DNA of 64,000 nt, from assembly GCA_013115145.1 (NCBI GenBank), contig JAAPAO010000113.1:1-64000 (forward strand), written 5' to 3'. The notes under the pieces were generated by a model, which made no database searches, was not told where the DNA came from, and saw only the letters and a list, made by a program, of their open reading frames with translations. Positions 21,828 to 35,186 of the stretch are shown here, piece after piece. Origin of the DNA: Perkinsus chesapeaki. Taxonomy: Eukaryota > Perkinsozoa > Perkinsida > Perkinsidae. Made by a program: the position numbers and the translations under genes. The number at the start of each line of letters is the position of its first letter. The stretch's first letter is position 1.

Positions 21828-24800
21828 TCAATCTTCGAAACGTTGCTCATCAAGCGACTGTGCTAAATGAGCCAGTTCTCCGGACGATATACCATCCGCT
21901 CTAGCTGACGCAAAAACTCTGCCCTCGATGTCGCGCCAGACCAAGAAAAACCCATGGTAACTAAATACAAAAACAGAAGTAAAGATGTGTGCGGAAGCTT
22001 TGTTGCGCAAAGTTCCTCTTCCTCAAGTCATAGAAAGTACTACTCAGGCTGAATGACGCTACATTCAGCAAGAACCGGCAATGTCAGTGTTTCGGAGGGA
22101 GCCTCTCGCTAGACACTCTACTTGGTAGAGCCCATACCCTTACCCGGTAACTGGCAGATCTCCCTCCACAATCTCAGCTATGAAAGTATTGACACCACTA
22201 TCAAGTACGACCTTTCTTCCTGAGACGGCGCGGACTGATGCCAATAATAGAGAAGTATCTTCAAAACAACTTCACCATTGGACAACAGCGACCACTCACC
22301 TCCTCCGTCTGAATATCCATCGCTCATTTGCCGCGTCCCACCACCTTCTCGAGCCTCTTGGGACGCTCCGATAAGATCTTCAATTTCCTCAATTTCGCAC
22401 GATTGCGCGGCGTTTTCGCTGCCACTACTGAGAGTGATTGCGCTCACTGGAGTGATCTCTGTAATTCTCTGTATCCCTCCTTCATCTTCCATTGGCTGCG
22501 TGACAGATATCTCCGATGCCTCAGCCGTCCGAACCCTCTTGGCCAGTCGCAGTTCGCTGGGTTCTCCTGAACCACACGAGCTACTCTGCGGCCTCTCCTG
22601 GAGGGGCCCTGCGCTAACAGCTCTGCATTCCGTCCGGTCCTGTGATGACGTAAGCTCTTGTTTCACTGCAGGGGGGCAGTGAAGCATCGTCATACTCGTA
22701 CTAGATGGATGAATGTATGAAGGTACACCCCGATTAACATTCTGATTCGTCGGCCGTACTGTATTGGTTGCCAAGGGGTTTTGACATCCCATCGACGGAG
22801 CCATTTGCCCATGGTTATCATATGAGCTTGATGTAGCCGTAGACACTCGCTGCAGACTCGACCTTGATACATGATCATCATCACCGAATACAGGCAGAGA
22901 AGAAGCCCCTCTGGACAAGGTAGCTCTGGCCTCGCCTGGCTGGTGGACTGCGGAGCTCGCTACGCTATTAGACGGCATAGTCCCACCGAATATACCATCG
23001 TTCGGACCACTGTTGGGCATACCATTATGACACCTGTCTCTAGTATCGGCCATGGTCTGCGGGTCTAGCTGAGCTCTGGCTTCTCTGCCACCTTCGGTGG
23101 CTAGATTGGGCTGTGGCGCGGCAGATGCTGTCTGCGTGCTTGAGCGGGAAATCGGTTCCGAATCGGTGGGAGCAGCAAGTCGTAGAGGATCCGCTCGAGC
23201 TATCTTTTCCGAAAGTGATCGCTTATAACTGATCTGCAACTGTGGGCAGAATCCACCGAGGAACTTCACGTGACACGGATACAAAAGAACGCATGCCGCG
23301 CACACGTCGGGGGACCCTAACTAGAAAATGAGAGGACAGGCAGAGCTCGAAGCTCACCAGAGATAATTAACTTTGCTCCTGGCAACCTGCCAAGCTGCTG
23401 TGGTATCTCGTTGATAAAGACGACCTCTATCGCTGTTATGCGGCGGACCCCATCAGTAAGCATCATTTTCAAGACTCTGTTCTTGGAGCCGTTCGAGCCT
23501 GGCAGCAGGGACATAAGGAAATCAAATGTTACCCAGAAGAAACGCATATGAAGTTGGATTGGTCAGGGAGAATATTTCCTAACAAAATTTATATTGTATA
23601 GTATCTCCGCAGTGAGAACACTTTTCGGCCCCCGTGGAAAACAGTATTAATGCTTGAGGCCCGAGTAACGATGTACCTCTCGTAGCTGAAAGTATCTCGT
23701 AAAGTGGTGAAGAATGACCCTATAGCTATCACGAGGGACAAGACGCCCTGAAGGATCCTTTTAATGATCATAATACAATATATGAACGTCAGAATAGAAA
23801 TGCCACTGATGGGGTGAAATGCAGACGTTGAGGCGCATCCTCTTTACTTTCAGTTGCTTCGTCTATAACAGCGTTGGCGGTATCATCAGCGAAAGGATCA
23901 GGTGAGCTCGTTGTTGGTAGTTGATGAAACTTGATTGGCTTTGAGACGTCTACAAAATCTTCAATCATTACGAAGTGGCGACCTGGTAGCACCTACCATT
24001 GAAGGAGTCGACGACGAACGATCAGAGTGAACAGGACCGAGCTGGAATGTAACTATTTCATTAGTGTAAGATAAGCTCAATAATATCGATAACTATTCCG
24101 CCTTACAATATATCAGTTACTAATTGTAAATAATATATGAAGTGTCGTGAAAAGCTTACGTCCGTCTTTGCTTCGCTCAATCAAAAATGCTAGTGTTGGC
24201 ACACGACCTCAACTAGGTAAGATGGTTCACGTTCAGAATCAACCAAAACAACTATACTGAGATCTGAAGTCCTCATAGACTTCTAAAAAGGTTGATGTCA
24301 TTCGACAAATCCATTCAACACCATTGCAGAGCAATATATCGAATGATTAGTCCAACTTTTGGACACAAACTAGTAGGCAATCAAACGGCTACAGAGTGAA
24401 TGACCTACACCATCTTGTCCTAGTTGAGGCAAAGACCCCGCGGCTATACAGTCAGCTAGGTGACTGTTCATCAAAGCAGACAGCCCCGCATTTACCTGAG
24501 CAAATAAATTCAGATACTTCAACGTGGGCAACCTTCACAGAGTGGTAACCGGCGTCTTGCGTTAATTCTATGTACTTTATTTATTAAAGCGCGGCGAAGG
24601 CTGCCCAAGAAAATCAGCACTTCTTTTGATATCCTCGGGACGGGCACTATGTGTTTAAAACAAAGGAGTTACCGGAGGAGCTTTGATTAAGTTATGTTAA
24701 ATGTACTCTCACCTAACCCACTGCACTCACATCATCACCGACACTCTCAATCCACTCAGGCTTGGGCGACAGACCGAGCTCGGCGACTTTAGCCGCAAGC

Positions 24801-24835
24801 ATGCCTACCTCAGAAACTGATAGGACAGCAATCAT
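21828..24835 (-). CDS. RMI1: RMI1-like OB-fold protein (RecQ-mediated genome instability 1)
   Basis: RMI1 is the OB-fold subunit of the BLM/RecQ-Topo III dissolvasome that stabilises the helicase-topoisomerase complex. Eight exons, all phases consistent, give about 573 aa: 24835-24731, 24495-24411, 24207-24160, 23982-23848, 23498-23358, 23316-22276, 22177-22144 and 21960-21828. The N-terminal helical bundle has the typical LSPKPEWIESV, followed by NSHLADCIAAG. The OB core reads HFVMIEDFVDVSKPI, then KMMLTDGVRRITAIE, LPGAKLIISG, and ends LYPCHVKFLGG, closely following the RMI_N pattern (LTDG...IEY...PGTKVLL...VLGG). A long disordered Ser/Thr/Pro-rich exon follows. The last two exons encode a short conserved-looking tail (GFFLVWRDIEG). 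The intron at 23317-23357 is only 41 bp. The frame extends upstream of the chosen ATG to 24904, so the start is uncertain. Confidence 0.85.
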
Positions 24836-25148
24836 TTCGAGCCTGTGATAGGCTCTCAGCGTGGTGATTGTCTGTTTAGTGCGATGATGGCTGTGATTTT
24901 TCATACCGTATTTCTCTCAACTTCGCGATTCAAGTCACTCGAATAGGTTCAATTCTTTATCTTGATTTTGTCATCACCGAGTGTTACGTCTAACAACTTG
25001 AAACACAAGGTGCAATCCATACAGGAACTTTGTGTACATACTATGCTACTGCCGACAGCAAGAGTGAGAGAGATATACGAAAAAAAACACTGAAGTATCT
25101 TAGTGGCACTCAGTATGCCAGCAGCAGCAGCCGAGCTCGGTCTCATTG

Positions 25149-27567
25149 CTACGAGGAACCTTCCAATCGACGTAACGAGTCGAGGTCGGGATACCGCACT
25201 CGAAATCCTCCAATCATCCGCTCTGGTAACTCATCCTGGCATACAAGCAATAATATACCCATGCCTATGAATACTAATCCCATAGCTTCATCAAACTCAA
25301 ATTGATAAGTGTAAATCGATGTTGAAGAATTAACCAAAACATAGGCTTTGAATGCTTGAAATGCTACGAGTCCAACGACTTCCCATCATTGCTTTTGCGG
25401 CTTAGTTAGGCCACAAATAGTACAATATCTAATTTTATTTTTATGTTAGACACACAGTGTGTTTAAAGCCCGCCACCACTAGTTGTGGTTCGACCGGATC
25501 CAACGGAAGTTGCGATAGTTATATTGAGTAGTCTCACCCGTACTTTGTGCAACTTTCCAACAACTCGGTCCAAAAGTTCGACTATTAACTCACACACGCC
25601 TTAAATGGCCCTGCCAATCCATGAGATTTAACTGGTCCTGTAGTAGCGCTCAATGGCATACACAATGGGTTAGCTAGATACTGTTATTTTATAAGCATGA
25701 GCAGGGATAGTGTCTTTAATACTTACATCAGATTCACCCTCTATCACAAAACCTATATCAATAACAAGCTTCTTAGCGGCGTCGGTAACCTAATAAGATA
25801 CTAAACAACAGGAAGTCATCGAATGATACAAAATGTTAGTCGAATGATTCCATTCCGGCCGTCGGAATCCCTGGGGGTGCTCTAGGAACATATTTTGGGA
25901 AAGAAAGTCACCACCGTATCCCCCTATTTTAGCATTTTTCATAAGACCAGATGAATCCCTGCAAAGATTCTATTCCCCACATGACTCACCAATGAGACTA
26001 TATGTCGTGCCAATTGGCTTGAATAAACATCGATCGACACCTCCATATAGCGGTAACCATCAAAGTACTGCGTATCGATCTTAGTACCGATTATGGCAGG
26101 GGTCTCGCCAATAGCCTACACCAAGAACATATGGCGTTGCAATGTCAACTTAGGCTCGAGGTAAGGTGAAAAATGAACCGTAATTTCGTAAGATTCTTCC
26201 AAAAATTTCATTCTGTCACGGACAAGTTTAGCATCACGAAGTTTTCCCGAATTGATCTGAATTATTCCGTAATTTCCCAATCGCGAATTCCGGCCACAGA
26301 AGCTCGCCATGTGCATGCGTGCTTACTCGTTTCACAATCCAAGGTCCCTCAACAACACGGGGAATAACTTTCAAACGCTTGTTGCGCTCCTCGGTGTCCA
26401 TAGCAATAAATCGGTGGAATAGTCTAGCATAGGGCTGAAAGGGGGGCAAATAGAGGATCAACTAAAGAGGCATATCTTACTTCGTCCGCTGTGAAAATGT
26501 CACCACGAAGGTCTACAGTAAAAGTGAGAACGAACTGAACAGGTGTCATTTGCCAGTTAATAACGAATACGAACCTGCTGGTGGAATGATACACTCACTG
26601 CAGTGTTGAATCGTAATACTTCATGAGTCACTAAAACCGGAAGTGCACTTTAAACCCTCTCACAGCTGTGACTGTGTCCATATTATCAGTATAGGAATGT
26701 ACACTCACTTCTTGGGATTCTCCTTCCATATCCGATGAGCTTCACATCGACTATCATTTACTGCACACGGAACTGCTCGAGAAGTCTGGAAGGCGTCGAA
26801 AGATTCTACACCAACAAGCGCTATCATTTCACTTCGTAAAATATCGCTCTTCTGCGTCACCTAAGGTCATCAAGGCCGGTCCGCTGGGGAACTTTTGTTG
26901 GTCGTATTGATACAGATCGCCCCGAACGTTCATTGTTGTGCAATCGAGTCTGTCCCTATGGCAAAAACAACGTGTAGGATGCGCCGCCAGTGTGGTTGGG
27001 TTAACACCGACGAAAAAAAATGCGACTACGCTTCTTCAACAGAATTGAAATATACAATTGTATATATATTACTCTTATATATAGGCGATTTCTCTATGTA
27101 ACGATTTTCTTTGTTCAACCATTACTCAGAGCCTAATTCTAATATCATAATGATGAAGCATTAGAAAGAGCTCACGAAGAGCTTCAAGTTGGTACCTTAC
27201 TTCACTCGTAACTTTCACGCGCCCAAAAATATGAGGCATGGGCCATTTTTTTCGCATCACCCTGTATATTTTATATATTGCTGATTGTATACAATTGTGC
27301 TCTTAAAAGTAGTTGTGTAAGATGTATCCTCCTTTATCGTTCGCTTAGTACTTTTCTACTCACTACAGAACCCCACCAAAACGCCCCCCTGGAACTTATC
27401 AGCTCATAGTTAAGATACTCTCAACTCTCAAAAACATCAACGGCTCGGAATTCTTGCCATCCGGGAGACTCACCATGTGTTTTCAGCTGTCTCATCGCTG
27501 CTCCACTGCAGTACACCATGCGGGGACCCATCCCGACTGGCCGATGTCGATGAAGATGCCGTCGTTC
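25149..27567 (-). CDS. EDR2-like (DUF1336) protein, copy A
   Basis: This is a member of the EDR2 C-terminal domain family, lipid-binding or membrane-linked proteins first known from plants (ENHANCED DISEASE RESISTANCE 2). Six 3' exons are in phase: 26805-26709 (SFDAFQTSRAVPCAVN), 26574-26481 (FVFVINWQMTP), 26434-26327 (KVIPRVVEGPWIVKR), 26115-25990 (PAIIGTKI...YMEVSIDV), 25789-25727 (KKLVIDIGFVIEGESD) and 25235-25149 (DELPERMIGGFRVRYPDL, stop). The family hallmark is IPxxVEGPWIVK followed later by EELPExxLG. A 5' exon at 27567-27474 ends in AENTW like copy B. The exon equivalent to 30393-30299 of copy B was not located, so the 5' half is incomplete. Exon boundaries match copy B one for one. 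Confidence 0.8.
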
Positions 27568-27723
27568 CTGATAACAATGACCTGCCAGCCCCCAGCTATT
27601 CGGGCTGGCCCTCACCATAATAATGTTGCTGAAGATGACGTTCCCTTTTATCGACTTCCTCATCATCACCATTTACCGAGTCCTCAACACTGCCCTCCAT
27701 CGCAGGTGCAAACATATGGTTAA

Positions 27724-28245
27724 ACTCGTATACGAAAACTAAGCGGTACTATCTCTGACATAATCCTACCTACTATGTTACAGATTGCTAAGATCTACTA
27801 GATTAATCAGATATCCGATTGATCATATGAATCCGAACAGCTACGATCATCGGGGTTGCTCATGAGCTAGATAACGTCACTGGCTCCCTCTTGGCGTTAA
27901 TATCCTAATTTATTAGGTAGCCAAATATAGATACTTCACTAACAAGGTGCCCATGACCTAGACGAGAATAGGTCATCCTTGAATGTACTTGATAGTTCAT
28001 TTAATCTTTATGACTATACAGAATTCGTGCCAAATCGACAAAGCTCTGCTCAACTGGAAAACGCAACCATAAAGATAAGATAGATGCGAAAAGCTGCAAT
28101 TTTATGGCGCGTGAGAACTCGCCATAAAGCCCGTGATAAAGTATAAACAGTTTTTGGATTAATCTTACATTCGAAAAAATGGTCTACATTTGTCAAGAGA
28201 ATCTTCATGTCGACCGCGTAAGATACCAAATAGGTTAAATCAATG
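27724..28245. other. Intergenic between EDR2-like copies
   Basis: AT-rich, without a coding-like frame. It presumably holds the promoter of copy A and the 3' UTR of copy B. Confidence 0.45.
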
Positions 28246-31200
28246 CTAACTCTCATCTGTCACCGCACCGCACTGCACTCGGCGTGTTAATGTCAAATCA
28301 GGATATCGTATTCTAAACCCTCCAATCATCCGTTCTGGTAGTTCATCCTAAATCGATCAGCTGGGCGAGCGCTAAATTCATGCATACAGTCTACCTCCGC
28401 TTGGCCTTCAATCACAAAGCCTACATCGATAACTAGCTTTTTAGCAGCACCCACAACCTGAACAACATCATATCGCATTAGTCAGCCCAACAGCAGCTCA
28501 TGCGGAAAATGTTCATTTCAAACGTAATGTCAGTTTCTCAAGCGTTTCAAGTCATAGTCGAAGTCATTGGGAGGATTAATTCCACCTCGGAAGATTCACA
28601 ACAGCATGGATAATCTTACCAGAGACAAGGTGTGCTTGGCAGCAACGCTTGAGAATACGTCAATGGATGCTTCGACAAAGCGATCGCCAGAGTGATGTTC
28701 TGTAATGAGCTTTCGACCGATAATGGTGGGCGTTTGGCCAACTGCCTGAAGTAGAAAAGCTCTACATGTTACTGACGATCAGTTCATGAGGGGAAGGAGT
28801 TGCTCCGAATGGCTTTCCACCAGAGGTAGACTGGGGACACTCAAGCGGGATAGAATGTCCTCCCTCCGGTCTGCGCACTGTAAATATTGTGAGAAGTATC
28901 CTTTAACGGTTTCATACACAGCTAATATACACCGCAAGTACATGTATATGAAGCATTGGCAACGCTGCTCGCCAGTCCTGTTGATGCGAGTATCTACCCC
29001 TACCCCCGATCGGTAACATCAACTTCTATCGCGGATTCCCCCCTCAAGTGAAATGCGGATCTTACTTTCTTAACAAGCCATGGCCCTTCAACGACTCGAG
29101 GGATAACTTTCAACTTGGAGTTCTTATCATCATCACCGTCCAACTCTATATACCGACGGAATGCTTTAGCATATGGCTGAAATAACGTCAGTGGGAATAG
29201 AACCAGGGTCAAAGGGTTACGAAACAACCTCCTTAACTATTAGACTAACCTTATCCGATGTGAAGAGGTCGTTATTCAAATCCACAGAGTACGTCACAGC
29301 GAGCTGCAGTGGAAACATCCTCCAATTGATCACGAAGTAGAATCTGCACAAATCCTTTCAGAATCCTCGACACTGCAATTGAAATACCAAAAAACCTATA
29401 TGATACTTTGAAGAAATAGAAGAGATAAAAGAATCTCCAAAACTGTTCCAAAAAAAGTCCTAGACTCGATTCCCTCAGAACTTATCCCGTCAAAGCAGCT
29501 TATACAAGCTGACACACAAGGTTCTCTTGTGCGAGTTTATTGAGCAATTCTAGGAAGCTTTCTCAATTTGCGTTTCCCTACCTCTCAGGGTTCTTCTTCC
29601 AGAGCCAATGAGCTTTACAGTGTGGGTCCTGAGTTGCACAGAAGATCTCTTTATCGGTGTAAAAGAGGTCGAATGAATCTAAAACGGCAATAATAGCTAC
29701 AATGTCTAATCACCACAATGCGAGCTTCTGTGAAACATTTTTGAAGTTGCCGCCGTGAGATGTCAAGAAATAATGGTGGTTCGGCCACCCTAACTTTGGG
29801 ATTCGGTTCACTGAAGCATTTCATAACGACGACCGACGACTCGCTAGCATTCTGCCCAACGCATACGTACAGATTATGCTCCAATTACTCCCAGTAATGG
29901 AACAACGGATGCGCACTACTACTAGATACTCATATACTATAATATTTTTATATGGTATGATATTTATATCTGTACTGTGATCTAAAAAGTTATAATATAT
30001 ACTTTAATAAATAGTAATAATAACAGTAATACTTTATCCATATAAATACATATATTTTATTAATAATATCCACAGCTTTCTCTCCTAATCTCCAACCACG
30101 AGGTTACTCATCAGTATACTCCAGATTCTCTAAGCTCGGGAGGACATACGACACGAATACCCAAGTGGAGTGGTTGCTATGCTTCAACTACAGAATTATC
30201 TTCATCATACTCACGGCGCAAAGTCTGTCTATTGGTTAAAGGGACTACCAACTACCGGATTTCCCGACTTGGCATATAAATAGATACTAGACACCCACCT
30301 AATCTCATGATAGCTTCATCACTTGCCTCCTTCAATCTGTCAGTTAGATAGCTCCCGCCTCTCACTTGCATCGTCGAACAGTCTATACAGTCCCTGAAAT
30401 ACGTTACCATATAGAATACCAACAATAAGGATATTATTATCCTGTTTCTATAGCATAGATCATAACCTACTATCGTTCCCTCATCCACCCTAAAGTGTTA
30501 TTTTTCTTAAATTGAAAAAATCGTTCATTCGAGAGAGCATATGACTCCCCGATCAAACTGATACATATAATGGATTTACCATCACCACCTTACCATGTGT
30601 TTTCAGCCTTATCATCCTCGCTCGGCTGAGGCCCCTCCTCACTATCAAGAATATCTTCGACTTTAATAACTGCCTCACCACTTCTGCTGACCTTTCCGTC
30701 AACTTCTTCATTCACTAATCGGTAATGTAAAACATTAAACGTCTCCAAGCTCACTTTTGCCGCTGTTTTTTCTCATTCTCCTGAACTTCTCCGCCTCACC
30801 GTCACTTTCCTCGCCTTCCGAAGCAGAGTAGTATTCAGCTTCATCCATTTCCAACTCCGCACCTAAACAACTCATACCGACTTCTCCACAAACGCTCCAA
30901 CATTGCTAACCTAGCGGAGGGAATTCAATCGGTTTCACTTGCTCCTCTTCATCTAGTGCCTCGGCGACCTTCCCGTCGGCATTCGAAGGCTCGGACACTA
31001 CAAGCGCCAACAAGAGGTTCCAACACACGTCGACGGAAACATACCTTTCGCAGCAGCAGAAGCCTGCTTCCGGTGTACCCAGTGAGCATGAACCAACGAG
31101 CTCGACAGGAACTCGGTAACGTCTTCCCTAAATAAAACCAATCAGCTGGTTCGGACAGAAGATAAGCTCAATGGTCAGATAAAAACACTTCTTTAGCTTC

Positions 31201-31749
31201 ACACTAGTGCACGGGCCAAACTTATAGTAAATAGTCAGTCGGTTACCTTCTGAGGAAGTTCGTGATCCAATCTGCGGTGTCGCTAACCCTTCGATCAGCA
31301 AGCGTGGTGCCACCTTCCATAAGACTGCTGCCAGATCGGCTCCTCTGACCCTCCCCAGCAGCCGACTTATCATGACGGTTATGATGGGTACTGCTACTAG
31401 TACTACTACCTGAACGAAGAACCACTGTTATAGTCGCCACTATGACACGCTATGGCGAAACCATATAACTCATTTTCAGAGCGCAAGTGCTTTGATCAAA
31501 CTCCGAGGTGAGAATGAATGAGCCATCAAGACCTCTCCACCAGGAATCGCGAACGTGTAATGAAGACCGAAAGACAGGAATTGTGTCGGCCCCACCAGAA
31601 GTTCTTAGGAACTCAGACTTGATGAGGTTCATTCGATGATAAATATTCAACAACTTACTTGTAGGGGGGCTGGTGGCAGTTGAACGAATGATGACCACAG
31701 TCTCTAAGACTGTAGGGAAGACTCCTCGACATCTAAAAACGGTAGACAA
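28246..31749 (-). CDS. EDR2-like (DUF1336/START-related) protein, copy B
   Basis: Tandem paralog of the gene at 25149-27567. In-phase 3' exons are 30714-30594 (acidic, ending AENTW), 30393-30299 (DCIDCSTMQVRGGSYLTDRL, the EDR2 'W...VRGxxYL.D' motif), 29678-29582, 29343-29250 (FYFVINWRMFP), 29176-29066 (KVIPRVVEGPWLVKK), 28745-28620 (PTIIGRKL...FVEASIDV), 28457-28395 (KKLVIDVGFVIEGQAE) and 28347-28246 (DELPERMIGGFRIRYPDL, stop). Further upstream, exons near 31420-31253 and 31131-31050 join in phase (WITNFLRR to EDVTEFLSS). The stretch near 31640-31460 reads VRDSWWRGLDGSFIL, resembling the START-domain YWRRxDDGSYVxL motif of plant EDR2. Junctions between 29678 and 30299 may hide another exon. 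Confidence 0.82.
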
Positions 31750-32160
31750 ATCGACGACACGTCAATGTATAAAGAGAGACGTGCTGTGGCAGCAGTAAGC
31801 ATTTAAAGAAGGAAGTAGTGACCTGAGCAGTGCTACAAACTGATTTCAGTGTATCATTAAGTATCGACTATCCCTTCAGCATTCTTTCGTTGGTTTAATA
31901 GTTTAATAATCCAGTCTAATCTTAACTTCCTTATTCTCATAATGAAGTATTATTATACACATTTGATAATATCTTTATAAATAATAAAGTGATGCTGGAT
32001 AATACGAATAGAAATGAAATTAATGAATCCTGACCGTCATAACAGATGGCCACGAGGCACCAAGAAAGAGGCTAAATTTCAACGCTCAGTGCTCAGATCC
32101 GAACCCTGTTGAAACGGCTCGGACAAGTCACCTCTGCACACGAATCAAAATTTCCATCGT

Positions 32161-32280
32161 GCTAGAAACTGTTCCCCTACGGCCAAGAATATGGCTTTAG
32201 TTCTCCCAAAAGTTCTGAGTGCTAGAAACTGTTCCCCTACGGCCAAGAATATGGCTTTAGTTCTCCCAAAAGTTCTGAGT
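32161..32280. repeat. Perfect 60-bp tandem duplication
   Basis: The 60 bases at 32161-32220 are repeated without any change at 32221-32280. On my exon model it lies in an intron (downstream of the donor at 32313) of EDR2-like copy B. The exact identity shows it is recent, or an assembly artefact. Confidence 0.97.
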
Positions 32281-32313
32281 GCTCCGTCTCATTCTGCATG
32301 CTGCACTTCTCAC

Positions 32314-32864
32314 CTCTGAAGGACATTTTCCGGATCAACATCACCTTCTTGCCATCGGTCAAGGAACTCTGCATTACAGAACGATACAGCCTAAAAGTAA
32401 ATGAATCACGACACTACAGGACTGGTTACCTTATGAACCGTTTCACCTCCAAGGAATCTATACAGCGGCACCAGATGAATCTTTATCAGCATTATACCGC
32501 GATGACGCTTAGCCTGACATACACACACATTCGGAAACAGACTTTTAAAAACAAGAATGTGATTTTCGGGAGGGCGGAGTAAATCCTCTGAACCCTGTGT
32601 TCCTCCGTGTATTCTACAATTGGAAGCTTTGAGTCGCGATAAAGTGGTTACTATTGCGATTCACTTTCACCAATACCCGTCATCTGCCTATTTAACGCAT
32701 CAAAGGTCGATGAGGTAAAGATATTTTCTAGCTTACCTTGTCCTTCTCCGCTCGTACAAGATACTGTCGTTGCACCCATGGGGAGAATGACATTACGACC
32801 TCATCAAGTATCTTTTCAAGTCGAACCGCCTGTTGTGTTATCCTCACATTATCGCCAGTATTCA
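32314..32864 (-). CDS. Probable 5' exons of EDR2-like copy B
   Basis: Three phase-compatible minus-strand exons: 32864-32737 (helical, ending QRQYLVRAEKDK), 32513-32430 (GIMLIKIHLVPLYRFLGG) and 32390-32314 (FCNAEFLDRWQEGDVDPENV, donor GTGAGA). Each has clean AG acceptors and GT donors. Plant EDR2 proteins begin with a PH domain, so an N-terminal domain here would fit, but I cannot prove homology. They could instead be a separate gene. Confidence 0.5.
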
Positions 32865-34252
32865 CTAAATTGCAATCAATAATAGAATCTCGTCGACTGT
32901 CAGAGCTCTACCCGCTCGCTGTATATGTGGTAGAGACTCTTCAACTTGTAGCTTCGCCCAGCTAACCAAGAACTTCAGTCGTTTCAAGCCTGATTGAGCG
33001 GGGAGCAATCGATGAAAAACAAAGACAACGATTAATCCAAAAACGTTGATATGCCGGACGCCGCTGTACCAACCGACAATATAGGATTGGAAGTACTGCC
33101 ATACAGGCAGGTGACCCCCTCAAAAAATATGATTTTCGAATAACCTTCCCAGGAAGCTGAATCTTTGGGCAACACATGCGACGTTCAAAAGGTCCTGGGA
33201 GTGAATTCCTAATGGTGAACGACCCATGATCATGATCGATAGGGCTGGCGGACAATCTAAGTTTAAAGATTCGGCCGTTGAATTCTTAGCCCCGTCTTTT
33301 TACTCGGTCGACCACCAGAAAGTATGCTCTCAACTTCACTCGATCTTCCTGAAAAGGGGAGAAGTACTGCAAGAAGTCATCCCTAGGGGGCCTTTAACTA
33401 TCATATTCAGTGAAATTCCAATATAGACAAGTTAAGAACTCGATTATTCTAATATAAATTGGAGGCTTGGCACTGAAAGTAATACATCACTCTAAGAATG
33501 ACAAGTATGACAGATATGTCCAAGTTACTTGGTACAGTGTATGTTTATGTGGTAAATGGTCGCAACATAGTAAGCAATAGAAGAAGGCTGTGGCCCTCCC
33601 TTCTCGAGAGTTTGAGTTAGATGACCGAACCCAATAATGAGTATGAGTAGCTGCTGTCCGACAGCTGCTGCTGATGTTGGAAAGATGCTACTGTTGCCTT
33701 CCGGTTACCCCCTGACCTTCCTTACAAGGGGTTGCCAAACAGGGTGGAAGAACTCGGTGAGCTGCTGGAGTGAAGTATTATAATTATACAAATTAATATC
33801 AACTAAGTTGGTCTAGTTAGATCTTGCAATGGTGTAGTTAAGAAGCAGGTTGATGATACCACAAAGCATAGCGAGTCTCCCTCTATAATTCGAGCCAATG
33901 ATCCACCACCACTTAACCGTTATGAACATAAACTATTATCCAATATTACCGTGGTGATGTCCCCCTGCTTTATTGTTGTTGTCTATCCTACTACTGCCAC
34001 TGCCTTCACTGCCAAATATGGTCTTACTGACATCACCCGAATGATCACTTGTACGCATGTCGCCTTCTGCCTGAGAAGGGATAATCATCGATAATTAGAA
34101 ATATAAACATATCGAGAATCACCATTCATACTTCATCTCCAACTATTGTCATATCAGTTATTATAATCAACGCCGACCAATTCTCAGGTTTACAATTCTA
34201 TTATTATTAATATTCCACCACATTAAGCGACGACGATTATTATGATAAACTA

Positions 34253-34860
34253 GGCTACCACCACGGGAACTCAATCCATCACATTTAAAACATAACCGTG
34301 CTAGCGTTCGAGCAGCAGCTATCACAGCTATAGCTGCTACTAGCTACTTCTTTGAAACAGGTGACTATGTGCTACCACTACTCGAAGGAACTTTGAAAAC
34401 GGCTTTCTCGGCTCGATGAGGAGGAGGAGATACGAGTTTCAATATTTCGGCAAGTACGTCCAGCAGTTAATGAAACGCTATGGAAAGGCCGCTTTCAAAG
34501 GCCGCAAAGGAAGCCTTAATGGAATCTCAAACGCCCTCCTTCTTAGCGGCCCAACATCTGAGCACTATGTAAACATAAGGTTAGGAGGAGGAGGATCCAG
34601 CGGAGAATCACACTGCTATGTCCGATCATCATTCACGAACTAGGCCTAACCCGCGCCCTCTATATTACAGCTTTAACTTCCCTCCTGCCTTTATCTCTCA
34701 TATACTTCCATGCCGTCCCAGCCCCTACAGCTGCAGCACCGGCTACTGCTAATGGTGATGCGAAAACCTACAACAAAGAACAACAGGAATTTAGTCTACT
34801 TAACGTGGTCGAACATGACCCAGCATCCACCTTCTTCTATAATCCCTACTAGGGACCGTT
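34253..34860 (+). CDS. Possible small membrane protein, unknown
   Basis: Two stretches look coding. One follows a TAAACTAG acceptor at 34253 and contains a hydrophobic ITAIAATSYFFETG segment, with a GTGACT donor inside it. The other follows a TATATTACAG acceptor at about 34670 and encodes LTSLLPLSLIYFHAVPAP followed by a polar tail ending TFFYNPY. The middle exon is not fixed. Function unknown; low certainty that these form one gene. Confidence 0.3.
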
Positions 34861-35186
34861 ATTCATATTATAAAATGATTATATATGATTGATTCCTACT
34901 AATACTGGCATAATGACTATTATTCTAAAGCCCTTATCCGCTTCACAGACTTAACGAAAAGTGCAACTGCTGCTGCTCATAATCGGCATTATAATTCAAT
35001 TCCTATAATGACCAAGTTCACACACATTCATCGTTCACAGGGCGACAGCCTGTCTCGCCTAGCAATTGAGGGCAAGTTATTTCAGATACCGCCACCCTGA
35101 CGAACTCGGTGAGCTCTTTCTAAAGATCGTGAGCGATAACGAAACAAAGGGGAAGCTGCCTGATTATCGGCATGCTCCCCTCCTCC

